DNA of 64,000 nucleotides, taken from the NCBI RefSeq assembly GCF_026339735.1, contig NZ_JAPEQG010000003.1, positions 62,001 to 126,000 of the forward strand, read 5' to 3'. This stretch comes from Streptomyces sp. NBC_01669 (GTDB lineage: Bacteria; Actinomycetota; Actinomycetes; Streptomycetales; Streptomycetaceae). Under the pieces are notes generated by a model. It ran no database searches and had not been told where the DNA came from. It saw only the letters and a program-made list of their open reading frames with translations. The position numbers and the translations under genes were made by a program. Shown in pieces: positions 1 through 7,714 of this stretch; positions within the stretch are counted from its first letter, which is position 1, and each line of letters starts with the position of its first letter.

Positions 1-1
1 G

Positions 2-438
2 TTACCCCGCGAGGGCGAGGTTGTGCAGCCGGGCGATGCCGAGAATGGCGGTGTGAACGCCGTCGCCTTTCAGACGGCAGTCACGAAGGATCTTCCATGC
101 CTTCATCCGCGCGAAGACGTGCTCGACGCGGGCCTGGACCTTGCGGTGGGAGGTGTTGTGCTCTTCTTTCCAAGCTGGCAGTTCGGTCTGGCCGCGTTCA
201 CGGCGGTGCGGGATGAGCAGGCCGGTGCCCCGATAGCCGCCGTCCGCGATGACCGTGGCCCGGCCGACGGCAGCCTTCGCACCAGAAAGTTCCCACGCCT
301 TGCAATCGTTGCGGTTGCCCGTGACCGGTCGGCCGACGGCGACGACGAGTCGGGAGTCGGCGTCGATGACGACCTGGTGGTTGGTCGAGTACCGGTAGTT
401 CTTCGACTGCTCGGCAACCGTATGATCCCGCGTGGGCA
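2..438 (-). pseudogene. IS5-family transposase, C-terminal part (split gene)
   Basis: This is the DDE catalytic half of an IS5-type transposase, which moves its own element by cut-and-paste. The frame runs from the insertion point at 439 to a TAA at 2-4 and contains the VIDAD and IADGGYRG stretches and a C-terminal RVEHVFARMK helix typical of the family. It has no start of its own. Removing the IS701 element at 443-1884 and one CTAG copy joins it in frame to the N-terminal part near 1889, giving VDGTL-VPTRDH across the junction. The left end of the IS5 element lies outside the window. The gene is dead through two independent insertions. Confidence 0.9.
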
Positions 439-507
439 CTAGTAGGGCCTGGTCAGGTCGGCTGTGGTGGTGCGTGTCCTCTTGGCCCGGTGTGGCGTTG
501 GGAGTGT

Positions 508-1773
508 GTGACTCCGGACGAGATTGCTGTGGTGCGTGGTGAGTTGGAGGCGTTCGCGGCGGAAGTGTTCGAGCCGTTCGCGCGCAATGACCAGCGCCGC
601 TGGGGGCAGGTCTACCTGCGAGGGCTGCTTACCGACGGGCAGCGTAAGTCGGTCGAGCCGATGGCCGCGCGGCTCGGTGAAGACGGGAACCGGCAGGCAC
701 TGGCCCATTTCATCACCACCAGCCCGTGGGATCCGGCTCACATCCGGGCGAAACTGGCCTGGCGGATGGAGGAGGTGATCGGGCCGGAGGCTCTGGTCTT
801 CGACGACACCGGGTTCCTGAAGGACGGGACCGCCTCGGCGTGTGTGTCGCGGCAGTACACCGGCACCGCTGGCAAGGTCACCAATTGCCAGGTCGGCGTC
901 TCGCTCCACCTCGCCTCCGACCACGCTTCCGCGGCCATCAACTGGCGACTGTTCCTGCCCCAGACATGGGATCCCGCCTCTGCGAAGGCCGATGCGGGCA
1001 AGGTCGCCCGACGTGCCGCCTGCCAGATCCCGGACGACGTCGGGCATGTGGAGAAGTGGCAGCTGGCCCTGGACATGCTCGATGAGACCCGCTCGTGGGG
1101 CATCGAGGTGCCGCTGGCCATCGCGGACGCCGGATACGGCGACGCCGCCGCGTTCCGGCACGGGGTGCAGGCCCGCGGCCTGAACTACGTGGTGGGAATC
1201 TCCAGCACGCTGTCGGCCCAGCCCGGCGACGCGGTGCCGGTGACCGAGCCGTACTCCGGGACCGGACGCCCACCGGTGGCCAAGTATCCCGACAAGCCGC
1301 GGTCGGTCAAGGAGCTGGTCATCGCGGCGGGGCGGAAGGCCGCACGAGGGGTGCAGTGGCGGGAAGGCTCCCGGCCCGGCACCGGCCGCACCGGCCGCAA
1401 GCGGATGTACTCCCGCTTCGTGGCCTTGCGGGTCCGGCCTGCCGGACGCGAGGTCCGGCAGGCCACCGACGGCCCGGAGCTGCCCGCGTGCTGGCTGCTG
1501 GCCGAATGGCCTGCCGGCGAGCCCGAGCCAGTGCAGTTCTGGCTGTCCGACCTGCCCTCCGGCATGCCTGTGACCACGCTGGTCCGGCTCGCCAAGCTCC
1601 GCTGGCGCATCGAGCACGACTACCGGGAGATGAAGCAGGCCCTGGGCCTGGCCCACTTCGAGGGCCGAACCTGGGGCGGCTGGCACCACCACGTCACCCT
1701 TGTCTCTGTCGCGCATGCCTTCTGCACCCTGCAACGACTGGCCCAAGCCCCAAAAGACGCGGCGTCGGCCTGA
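508..1773 (+). CDS. IS701-family transposase
   Basis: This 421-residue protein is a DDE transposase of the IS701 family. Visible signatures are VFDDTGFLKDG near residue 100, SRQYTGTAGK, a central AIADAGYGDA acidic motif and the C-terminal LRWRIEHDYREMKQALGLAHFEGR block. I chose the GTG at 508 because family members begin (M)TPDEIAVVR; an in-frame GTG at 490 would add six residues. The stop at 1771-1773 falls short of the usual family end. The missing tail (LSLYQVIRELQ..., then TGACPTCHR) is intact in the -1 frame to a TGA at 1872-1874 inside the right terminal repeat, and a C CCA AAA heptamer lies at 1749-1755. Either programmed frameshifting or a one-base lesion explains this. Confidence 0.9.
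   Translation: MTPDEIAVVRGELEAFAAEVFEPFARNDQRRWGQVYLRGLLTDGQRKSVEPMAARLGEDGNRQALAHFITTSPWDPAHIRAKLAWRMEEVIGPEALVFDDTGFLKDGTASACVSRQYTGTAGKVTNCQVGVSLHLASDHASAAINWRLFLPQTWDPASAKADAGKVARRAACQIPDDVGHVEKWQLALDMLDETRSWGIEVPLAIADAGYGDAAAFRHGVQARGLNYVVGISSTLSAQPGDAVPVTEPYSGTGRPPVAKYPDKPRSVKELVIAAGRKAARGVQWREGSRPGTGRTGRKRMYSRFVALRVRPAGREVRQATDGPELPACWLLAEWPAGEPEPVQFWLSDLPSGMPVTTLVRLAKLRWRIEHDYREMKQALGLAHFEGRTWGGWHHHVTLVSVAHAFCTLQRLAQAPKDAASA
1749..1755 (+). other. Candidate -1 frameshift site C_CCA_AAA in IS701 transposase
   Basis: In the transposase frame the codons read GCC CCA AAA GAC, so the heptamer matches the X_XXY_YYZ rule for tandem tRNA slippage. A -1 shift continues as RRGVGLSLYQVIREL and restores the family C-terminus up to the right inverted repeat. 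No downstream stimulatory structure was verified. Confidence 0.5.
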
Positions 1774-1884
1774 GCCTCTACCAGGTCATCCGCGAGCTAC
1801 AGACCCTACTCGCGGTCTGGACCGGCGCCTGCCCGACCTGCCACCGCGACATACCCATCCCAATACGAACCTGACCAGGCCCTA

Positions 1885-2309
1885 CTAGGGTGCCGTCGAC
1901 GATCAGCACGGCGTCCTTACGGAACCGCTGACGGGGCTGAAGCGCAAGCGACGGTCCGAGGTGGCCGATGATGCGGTTACTGAGTTTCGCCGCGTGATGT
2001 CGCTGGAGCGCGTGCCCTGACCTGCAGCGAAGGGCAACCGCGACGCGACATCACGCAAAGATCATCAGTAGCGGCCGACTTCGACACCCCGAACAGCGGG
2101 GCGAGCTGCCGCAGCGTCAAGTTCGTACGCCAGTAAGCCGCTACCAGCAGGATCCGGTCCCCCAGACTCAGGCTCCACGGTCGACCCTTGCGCACCTGGT
2201 CCGTACCTTCGCTCCGCATCGCAGTGACCAGCTTGCCGAACTGCCGCGGGCTCAGCCCAGTGAACGGGGCTATCCAGGACGGCTCCGACGCCGTGATCAC
2301 ACCAGCCAC
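1885..2309 (-). pseudogene. IS5-family transposase, N-terminal part (interrupted)
   Basis: The start at 2309 opens a frame of 110 residues with the helix-turn-helix entry domain of IS5 transposases (SPRQFGKLV, then LTLRQLAPLFGVSKSAA). After SKSAA the frame enters the 89-bp hairpin element at 1980-2068 and stops at 1977-1979. Beyond that element the homologous reading resumes (RIIGHLGPSLALQPRQRFRKDAVLIVDGTL, in pieces) up to the IS701 insertion. Removing the small element with one TA copy gives SAANRIIGHLG, so the original gene was continuous. Confidence 0.85.
1980..2068. mobile_element. 89-bp MITE-like hairpin element with TA duplication
   Basis: This short insertion splits the IS5 transposase coding sequence. 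It begins CTGAGTTTCG and ends GATCATCAG, and its arms share CGTGATGTCGC near each end as an imperfect inverted repeat of about 26 bp. The flanking dinucleotides are TA at 1978-1979 and 2069-2070, the target used by Tc1/mariner/IS630-type transposases. It has no coding capacity. I infer a non-autonomous element mobilised by an IS630-type transposase, remnants of which occur at 2687 and 22980. Confidence 0.65.
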
Positions 2310-2366
2310 ACCAAGATCATCTCAGGGTGGTTAGGGTGCTTCGTCGAGCCGACGGACTGGAGACGA

Positions 2367-2639
2367 ATGATGGAGCAGGACGAAGCCCTGCAGCTCGCGG
2401 TGGCATTTCTCGCGAACAGCCAGCGTGATGACGAGCCGCCTCTTGCCATCGACACAGAGCGAGTCCGCGAGAGCAACGGGCTCCTGATCGTGCCATACAA
2501 CTCCGTGCAGTATCTTGCCTCGCGTGATGCGAGAGAGCAGCTGTTGGACTGCTGGCCCATCCTCGTCGACCTTGAACGCGGAGACGTGCGGTTCGGGACC
2601 TTGGACGAGCGGCATCTGTGGAGGAACCCAAGCACCTGA
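2367..2639 (+). CDS. YrhB / immunity-35-like small protein
   Basis: This 90-residue protein resembles the YrhB (Imm35-like) fold found across Streptomyces. Diagnostic features are the VRESNGLLIVPYNSVQYL strand segment, then a LDCWPILVDLERGDVRFGT segment, matching the family pattern of an aromatic core strand followed by PxLVDxxxG. Members are predicted chaperones or immunity proteins of polymorphic toxin loci, but no toxin gene is adjacent. A second in-frame ATG follows immediately at 2370. The C-terminus (WRNPST) is shorter than usual and may have been trimmed by the rearrangement that brought in the IS630 remnant just downstream. Confidence 0.6.
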   Translation: MMEQDEALQLAVAFLANSQRDDEPPLAIDTERVRESNGLLIVPYNSVQYLASRDAREQLLDCWPILVDLERGDVRFGTLDERHLWRNPST

Positions 2640-2686
2640 CGAGGCTATGGCCTTCGCAACCACAGTTACGGGACAACCCTTAGGGC

Positions 2687-2843
2687 GTGTGGTCGCACGT
2701 GAAAAGGTCGATGGACCCTCACCAAATAGTGTCTCGACCTGCTCACCGCTTTGGTGAAGGCGCGGCTCAAGCGGATGCAGTACCGCCCCAGCTTCATCGA
2801 GGGTCTCATCGCCAAGAGCGGACTCGACCGCCAACTGCCGTAA
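2687..2843 (+). pseudogene. IS630-family transposase C-terminal remnant
   Basis: Two overlapping frames together reproduce the end of an IS630-type transposase: WSHVKRSM near 2690 and, after a frame change, ALVKARLKRMQYRPSFIEG to a TAA at 2841-2843. The catalytic region is missing. It is a scar of an earlier insertion next to the IclR gene. Confidence 0.7.
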
Positions 2844-2852
2844 CCCCGGCCA

Positions 2853-3641
2853 TCAAAGATCTATGGTGTCGCCGCACAGCCCGACCGAACCACCGACTCG
2901 ACGACCCAGCTCGGCCGCGGTGCGCACCACTTCCCGAACGACCGAGGCCGTGAGCTCCGGTGTGGCGTGCTCCTCCGGATAGGTCACCGCGACGCTGGCC
3001 AGTGGGTAGCCAGTGCGATCCAGGACAGCGGTTGCCACCGAGCACAAGCCGCGGGTGACTTCACCGTGCTCGGTGGCATACCCCCGACGGCGCACGTCGA
3101 GGAGCATGGAACGCAACTCAGACAGGGTGTGTGGCCCGACTGGATACCGGTGCGCGAAGGACTCCGGATCGGGGTACAAGGCCCGGACCTGCTCGGGTGG
3201 CAGCGTCGCCAGCAGGGCTCGGCCACTGGCGGTGATGTGCGCGGGCAGTCTCACCCCGACTGCGGTCACCAGCAGCGGGCGTCGCGGGGCCCGTTCCTCC
3301 AGCACGTACAGCACTTCTCGCCCGTGCAGGACGCCGAGGTGCGTGCTGTTGTGCGTCCGATCTTTCAAAGCGGCCATCGGTATCCGCGCGAGCCGCTGCA
3401 GCGGCGCCTGCCGGGAGTAGCCGGCACTGAGCTCGTAGGCGCCGAACCCCAGGCCGTAGGTGCGGTCCTCGGGGTAATGCGCCACGAACCCGGACTGCTG
3501 CAGCGTGGCCAGCAGCTGGTAGACGGTTGATCGCGGCAACCCCAGCTCCGTGATGACCACGCTCGCCCGAGTCGGTGCCGGCCGACTCCCGAGGTATTGC
3601 AGCACGGCGATGGCCTGTGTGACCGAGGGGACCAACGGCAT
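2853..3641 (-). CDS. IclR-family transcriptional regulator
   Basis: This 262-residue protein has the IclR architecture: an N-terminal winged helix (VTQAIAVLQYLGS, then LGLPRSTVYQLLATL) followed by an effector-binding domain with the usual LPAHITASGRALLA and RGYATEHGEVTRGLCSVA motifs. IclR proteins bind small carboxylic or aromatic effectors and regulate neighbouring catabolic genes. It is transcribed divergently from the ferredoxin/reductase pair, with about 127 bp between starts, so that pair is its probable target. The start at 3641 gives the normal family length. Confidence 0.88.
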   Translation of the reverse strand: MPLVPSVTQAIAVLQYLGSRPAPTRASVVITELGLPRSTVYQLLATLQQSGFVAHYPEDRTYGLGFGAYELSAGYSRQAPLQRLARIPMAALKDRTHNSTHLGVLHGREVLYVLEERAPRRPLLVTAVGVRLPAHITASGRALLATLPPEQVRALYPDPESFAHRYPVGPHTLSELRSMLLDVRRRGYATEHGEVTRGLCSVATAVLDRTGYPLASVAVTYPEEHATPELTASVVREVVRTAAELGRRVGGSVGLCGDTIDL

Positions 3642-3768
3642 GCGATCCCCTCAACTTGTCTGGGATGCTGGACTGTTTCGGGATGCTAACAGGCGCTTGC
3701 CCGTCGCGGAACTCATAGCGTGAAGCCGTCCCCCTGTGTGACCGGTTCTTCCTCGTAGAAGGTGCCTC

Positions 3769-3981
3769 ATGCGTTTTGTTGTTGATCTCAAGGTGTGCCA
3801 GGACCACGGACAGTGCGCGTACGCCGCGCGAGCGTTCTCCCTCACTGAGGACGGAAGGCTTGCCTTCCGCCAGCAGAGCGCCAATGTCTATGAATCGGCC
3901 GATGTCAGCGATGCCGAGCGCGACGACGTCGAGGAGGCCGCGGACGCCTGCCCCGTCCAGGCCATTGAGATTCGAGACTGA
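3769..3981 (+). CDS. 3Fe-4S-type ferredoxin with CxxHxxC motif
   Basis: This 70-residue soluble ferredoxin is of the kind that delivers electrons to cytochromes P450 in actinobacteria. The cluster ligands are in CQDHGQC near residues 9-15 and CP near residue 61; the usual second cysteine is replaced by histidine, giving CxxHxxC...CP. The reductase gene starts 1 bp after its stop, so the two are almost certainly co-transcribed and function as a redox pair. No P450 gene is present nearby, so the terminal acceptor is unknown. Confidence 0.88.
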   Translation: MRFVVDLKVCQDHGQCAYAARAFSLTEDGRLAFRQQSANVYESADVSDAERDDVEEAADACPVQAIEIRD

Positions 3982-3982
3982 C

Positions 3983-5209
3983 TTGACCAGTCAGACTGCG
4001 CAGCGGTGCGTCATCGTGGGCGGATCCCTCGCCGGCCTGCGCGCCGCCGAGGCCGTGCGCCGCTCCGGCTTCACCGGAGAGATCCTGGTCTTCGGTGCCG
4101 AGCCCCACATGCCCTACAACAGGCCGCCGCTGTCCAAGGGCGCGCTGGAAGACGACCCCTACCTGGACACCTTGACCTTTCGCCTGTCCCGCGCTGCGAC
4201 GGACGTGTCCTGGCGCATCGGAACAACCGTGCGCTCCGTCGATCTCCAGCAGCGTTCTCTCACGCTCGCCGATGGCACCAGCGTTGGCTGGGATGGTCTG
4301 GTGATCGCCACCGGCGCCCGCCCGCGCCGCCTCGACCTCCCCGGACCGACCGTGGGCCGGCATGTGGTGCGGACGGCCGAGGACGCCATCCAGCTGCGCC
4401 AGCAGGTCTACCCCGGAGCTCGCGTGGTCGTGCTGGGCGCCGGGTTCATCGGCTGCGAGGTGGCCGCGACCTGCAGCGTCCTGGGTGCCGACGTGCAAGT
4501 CGTGGCACCCGAGGCGGCGCCGATGCACAACCCGTTGGGCCACCTGCTCGGGCAAGAGCTGTGGCGCAGGCACCATCGCCACGGAGTGCAGTTTCATCTC
4601 GGTGTCTTTCCCACCGCGTTCAGCGGCCCAGGCAGGGTCCGCAAGGTCGAGCTCTCCGACGGCACCAAGCTCGCTGCCAACGTCGTGGTGGAAGCGGTCG
4701 GCACCACGCCCAACACCGACCCGTTCGGGGGAAACGGCCTCGACATGTCCGACGGAGTTCTGTGCGACGGTCAGATGAACGTCGAGGGACACCCGGCCGT
4801 GGTGGCCTGTGGTGACGTCGCCCGCTTCCCCAACCCGCTCTTCGACCTGATCCCGCGGCGGGTCGAGCACTGGAACATGGCGGTTGACACCGCGCGACGC
4901 GCTGGTCGAACACTCGGCGCCTACCTGACCGGGACAGCCAACGACCCGGCACCATTCCGCCCGCTGCCCTCATTCTGGAGTGACCAGTACGACTGGCGGA
5001 TCCAATCCTTCGGGCTACCCGCACTCGGCGCCAAGGACATCCGCCTCCTCGAGGGCGACCTCGCCAACGAAGCCGCTCTCGGATACCACCGCGACGGCGC
5101 CCTGGTCGGTGTCGTCATGCTCGACCTGACCGCCCGCCACGCGCACTACCGGTCACTCGTCGCAGCAGCAACCGAGCAGCAGGAACAAGGCCCCAGCCTT
5201 CACGCGTAA
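3983..5209 (+). CDS. Ferredoxin reductase, FAD/NAD(P)-dependent
   Basis: This 408-residue protein transfers electrons from NAD(P)H through FAD to the upstream ferredoxin. It shows an N-terminal FAD Rossmann motif (VIVGGSLAGLRAAE), MPYNRPPLSKG, the ATGARPR segment, a second dinucleotide-binding motif (VVVLGAGFIGCEVA) and the FAD-contacting VACGDVA. A C-terminal reductase domain follows (RPLPSFWSDQYDWRIQ), as in rubredoxin/putidaredoxin-type reductases. I chose the TTG at 3983 because it lies just after the ferredoxin stop and precedes the Rossmann strand by the usual distance. A perfect hairpin terminator follows at 5213. Confidence 0.9.
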   Translation: MTSQTAQRCVIVGGSLAGLRAAEAVRRSGFTGEILVFGAEPHMPYNRPPLSKGALEDDPYLDTLTFRLSRAATDVSWRIGTTVRSVDLQQRSLTLADGTSVGWDGLVIATGARPRRLDLPGPTVGRHVVRTAEDAIQLRQQVYPGARVVVLGAGFIGCEVAATCSVLGADVQVVAPEAAPMHNPLGHLLGQELWRRHHRHGVQFHLGVFPTAFSGPGRVRKVELSDGTKLAANVVVEAVGTTPNTDPFGGNGLDMSDGVLCDGQMNVEGHPAVVACGDVARFPNPLFDLIPRRVEHWNMAVDTARRAGRTLGAYLTGTANDPAPFRPLPSFWSDQYDWRIQSFGLPALGAKDIRLLEGDLANEAALGYHRDGALVGVVMLDLTARHAHYRSLVAAATEQQEQGPSLHA

Positions 5210-5212
5210 CTT

Positions 5213-5248
5213 CCCCAGTCCCGCTGCCAGGACTCAGCGGGACTGGGG
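5213..5248 (+). terminator. Rho-independent-type hairpin after ferredoxin reductase
   Basis: CCCCAGTCCCGCTG at 5213-5226 pairs perfectly with CAGCGGGACTGGGG at 5235-5248 around an 8-nt loop. It starts four bases after the reductase stop. As is usual in Streptomyces there is no long U-tract. Confidence 0.8.
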
Positions 5249-5514
5249 TCTGCACCGGCCTCGGTACTGGTGGGCTCGCCCATTCAACTGTCGCCATTTC
5301 TCCGGGAATCCATCCTGCCTGGACCGTGTGCGCCTCGGCTACAGGTTCTCCGGATTCGGAGGCGAGCGCGTCGTGGTGACCTGGTGGTGTTGAAGGGGCG
5401 TTGGTAACGACGGTGAATTGCCCCTTTGAAGACAACCCCTCGCGGCCCTGACAAGTACGCGTCAGCGTGAAGTTGGAGAGAACCCCGATGCAGGAAAATA
5501 TTCATGAAAGAGCA

Positions 5515-5541
5515 CTATGCATGACTGCATTCCATGCATAG
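5515..5541. promoter_or_regulatory. Perfect palindromic operator upstream of ABC importer
   Basis: CTATGCATG at 5515-5523 and CATGCATAG at 5533-5541 form a perfect 9-bp inverted repeat with a 9-bp spacer, in the otherwise gene-free 5249-5760 interval and 220 bp before the binding-protein start. Its AT-richness stands out from the background. It is a likely regulator-binding site; the regulator is not identified. I see nothing else in the interval apart from the ribosome-binding site CAGGAGGA just before 5761. Confidence 0.55.
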
Positions 5542-5760
5542 CCTGACCTCCTCGCACCACCATTCCGAGAGAGCACGCGCTCCGGAGCCGAAATCCGGCG
5601 ACGAGTCCCTTGCCAGCTCCTCGTTGGCCTCGCGCCCGGGCCTTGGCGAGTGACTCTTCACCGGCCGCACCGCGTAAACGCATCCATGTGGCACGTCGAC
5701 TCCTCGAGAAGTCGGTGCTACCCCAATCAGCTACGGCCTCGTCCGCAGGAGGACGCAACC

Positions 5761-6735
5761 ATGACTGCAAGCACCACCCGTCTTTCGACCGCTGCGAAGT
5801 CCGCGAAGTCCCGGATTGCAGCGGTCTGCGCCATCGCGGTCGCCGGCACCATGCTGCTGACCGCTTGTGGCGACCAGACCAAGGGCGGAACGAAGGCCTC
5901 CGAGTCGACGAAGAGCTCTTCCGGGGCGTCCTCCCCCGCCGACCTCCTGCCGCAGGACATCAAGGCCAAGGGCGTCATCACGGTCGGCTCGGACATCGCG
6001 TACCCGCCGGTCGAGTTCAAGGACAAGTCCGGCAAGGTCGTCGGCATCGACCCCGACCTCGGTGCCGCGCTGGGCAAGGAGCTCGGTGTGCGCTTCGAGT
6101 TCGAGAACGGCACGTTCGACACGCTGATCTCGGGCCTGCGCGCCAAGCGCTACCAGCTGGCGATGTCGGCCATGACCGACACCAAGGACCGCCAGGAAGG
6201 CATCGACTCCGAGACGAAGAAGAAGGTCGGCGAGGGCGTCGACTTCGTCGACTACTTCGCCGCCGGTGTCTCGATCTACACCAAGAAGGGTGACGACAAG
6301 GGCATCAAGACCTGGTCCGACCTCTGCGGCAAGAAGATCGCCGTGCAGCGCGGCACCGTCTCGCACGACCTCGCCAAGGCCGAGTCCAAGAAGTGCACGG
6401 GCGGCAAGACGATCGCGATCGAGTCGTACGACACGGACCTGGAGGCCCAGACCCGGCTGCGCAGCGGTGGCGTCGACGCCGTCTCCTCCGACTTCCCGGT
6501 GGCCGCGTACGCGGTGAAGACCTCGGGTGGCGGCAAGGACTTCCAGATCGTCGGCGAGCAGGTCGAAGCCGCTCCGTACGGCATCGCCATCGCCAAGGGC
6601 AACGACCAGCTCACCAAGGCCGTCCAGGCGGCCCTGGACGCGCTCATCAAGAACGGCGAGTACGGAAAGATCATCGCGAAGTGGGGCGTGGAGGCCGGCG
6701 CGGTCACCGAGGCCAAGATCAACGGCGGATCCTGA
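5761..6735 (+). CDS. Amino-acid ABC transporter substrate-binding lipoprotein
   Basis: This 324-residue family-3 solute-binding protein captures polar amino acids at the outer membrane face. It has a lipoprotein signal peptide ending in the lipobox LTAC (near residues 33-36), a Ser/Thr/Gly-rich linker, then the periplasmic-binding fold beginning KGVITVGSDIAYPPVEF and including GTFDTLISGLRAKRYQLAMSAM in pieces typical of the family. The ATG at 5761 follows an AGGAGGA ribosome-binding site; an upstream in-frame ATG at 5650 has neither a signal peptide nor a site. It heads an operon with the permease and ATPase. The ligand cannot be read from sequence. Confidence 0.93.
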   Translation: MTASTTRLSTAAKSAKSRIAAVCAIAVAGTMLLTACGDQTKGGTKASESTKSSSGASSPADLLPQDIKAKGVITVGSDIAYPPVEFKDKSGKVVGIDPDLGAALGKELGVRFEFENGTFDTLISGLRAKRYQLAMSAMTDTKDRQEGIDSETKKKVGEGVDFVDYFAAGVSIYTKKGDDKGIKTWSDLCGKKIAVQRGTVSHDLAKAESKKCTGGKTIAIESYDTDLEAQTRLRSGGVDAVSSDFPVAAYAVKTSGGGKDFQIVGEQVEAAPYGIAIAKGNDQLTKAVQAALDALIKNGEYGKIIAKWGVEAGAVTEAKINGGS

Positions 6736-6763
6736 CCGGGCACCGTGCTGAAAGGCTTCACCT

Positions 6764-7714
6764 GTGACTGACATCGAGAAGACGGGCCCGGCCGATGAGC
6801 CGCCCGTCCCCCCCACCCCGTCGGCCGGACCGGAGGCGATCAAGGCCATCCCGGTCCGGCACTACGGCCGGTACGTCTCGGCGGTCATCGCCATCGCCGC
6901 GCTGGTCGCGATCATCTACGCCTTCTCCCAGGGCAAGATCAACTGGGGCGCCATCCCCGACTACTTCTTCGACAACCGGATCATCAAGGGCGTCGGCCAG
7001 ACCCTGCTGCTGACCGCACTGTCGATGGTCATCGGCATCGTGGGCGGCATCCTGCTCGCGGTGATGCGGCTCTCCAAGAACCCGGTGACCTCGTCCATCG
7101 CGTGGTTCTACATCTGGTTCTTCCGCGGCACCCCGGTCCTGGTACAGCTGTTCGTCTGGTTCAACCTGGGTCTGGTCTTCGAGTACATCAACCTCGGGCC
7201 GATCTACAAGGACTACTGGTCGAGCTTCATGACGCCGCTGCTGACGGCGCTGCTCGGCCTGGGCCTCAACGAGGCCGCCTACATGGCGGAGATCTGCCGC
7301 GCCGGTCTGCTCTCGGTCGACGAGGGCCAGACGGAGGCGTCGCACGCGCTGGGCATGAGCCATGGCAAGACGCTGCGGCGCATCGTGATCCCGCAGGCGA
7401 TGCGGGTGATCGTGCCGCCGACGGGCAACGAAGTCATCAACATGCTGAAGACGACGTCGCTCGTGTCCGCGGTGCAGTTCACCGAACTGTTCCGGTACGC
7501 CCAGGACATCGGATCGTCGTCCGGAGCCCCGGTGGAGATGTACTTCCTCGCCGCGGCCTGGTACCTGATCATGACGTCGGTGCTGACCGTGGGCCAGTTC
7601 TACCTGGAGCGGTACTACGCGCGCGGTTCGAGCCGCAGCCTGCCGCCGACCCCCATGCAGAAGATCCGGGCCAACCTGCTGTCCCTGGGACGCCCGTCGG
7701 GAGGTATGGCATGA
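6764..7714 (+). CDS. Amino-acid ABC transporter permease
   Basis: This 316-residue integral membrane subunit belongs to the His/Glu/Gln/Arg/opine permease family. After an N-terminal hydrophilic segment rich in proline it has about five membrane helices. The family signature runs from QTLLLTALSMVIGIVGG through WFFRGTPVLVQLF to the EAA loop (EAAYMAEICRAGLLSVDEGQ) that docks the ATPase. The GTG start at 6764 lies 28 bp after the binding-protein stop, and the stop overlaps the ATPase start (ATGA), indicating translational coupling. Confidence 0.93.
   Translation: MTDIEKTGPADEPPVPPTPSAGPEAIKAIPVRHYGRYVSAVIAIAALVAIIYAFSQGKINWGAIPDYFFDNRIIKGVGQTLLLTALSMVIGIVGGILLAVMRLSKNPVTSSIAWFYIWFFRGTPVLVQLFVWFNLGLVFEYINLGPIYKDYWSSFMTPLLTALLGLGLNEAAYMAEICRAGLLSVDEGQTEASHALGMSHGKTLRRIVIPQAMRVIVPPTGNEVINMLKTTSLVSAVQFTELFRYAQDIGSSSGAPVEMYFLAAAWYLIMTSVLTVGQFYLERYYARGSSRSLPPTPMQKIRANLLSLGRPSGGMA

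Larger units (their letters stand above)
443..1884 (+). mobile_element. Complete IS701-family insertion sequence inside IS5
   Basis: The element is 1442 bp and is bounded by perfect 16-bp terminal inverted repeats, TAGGGCCTGGTCAGGT at 443-458 and its complement at 1869-1884. A 4-bp duplication, CTAG, sits at 439-442 and 1885-1888, the target duplication expected of IS701 elements. It carries one transposase frame. Deleting the element and one CTAG restores the IS5 transposase reading frame, so the insertion is precise and probably recent. Confidence 0.95.

Noticed and set aside
439..1746. A 435-codon minus-strand frame across the IS701 transposase
   Set aside because: Low-complexity antisense translation; the plus-strand transposase explains the sequence and ends in the terminal repeats.
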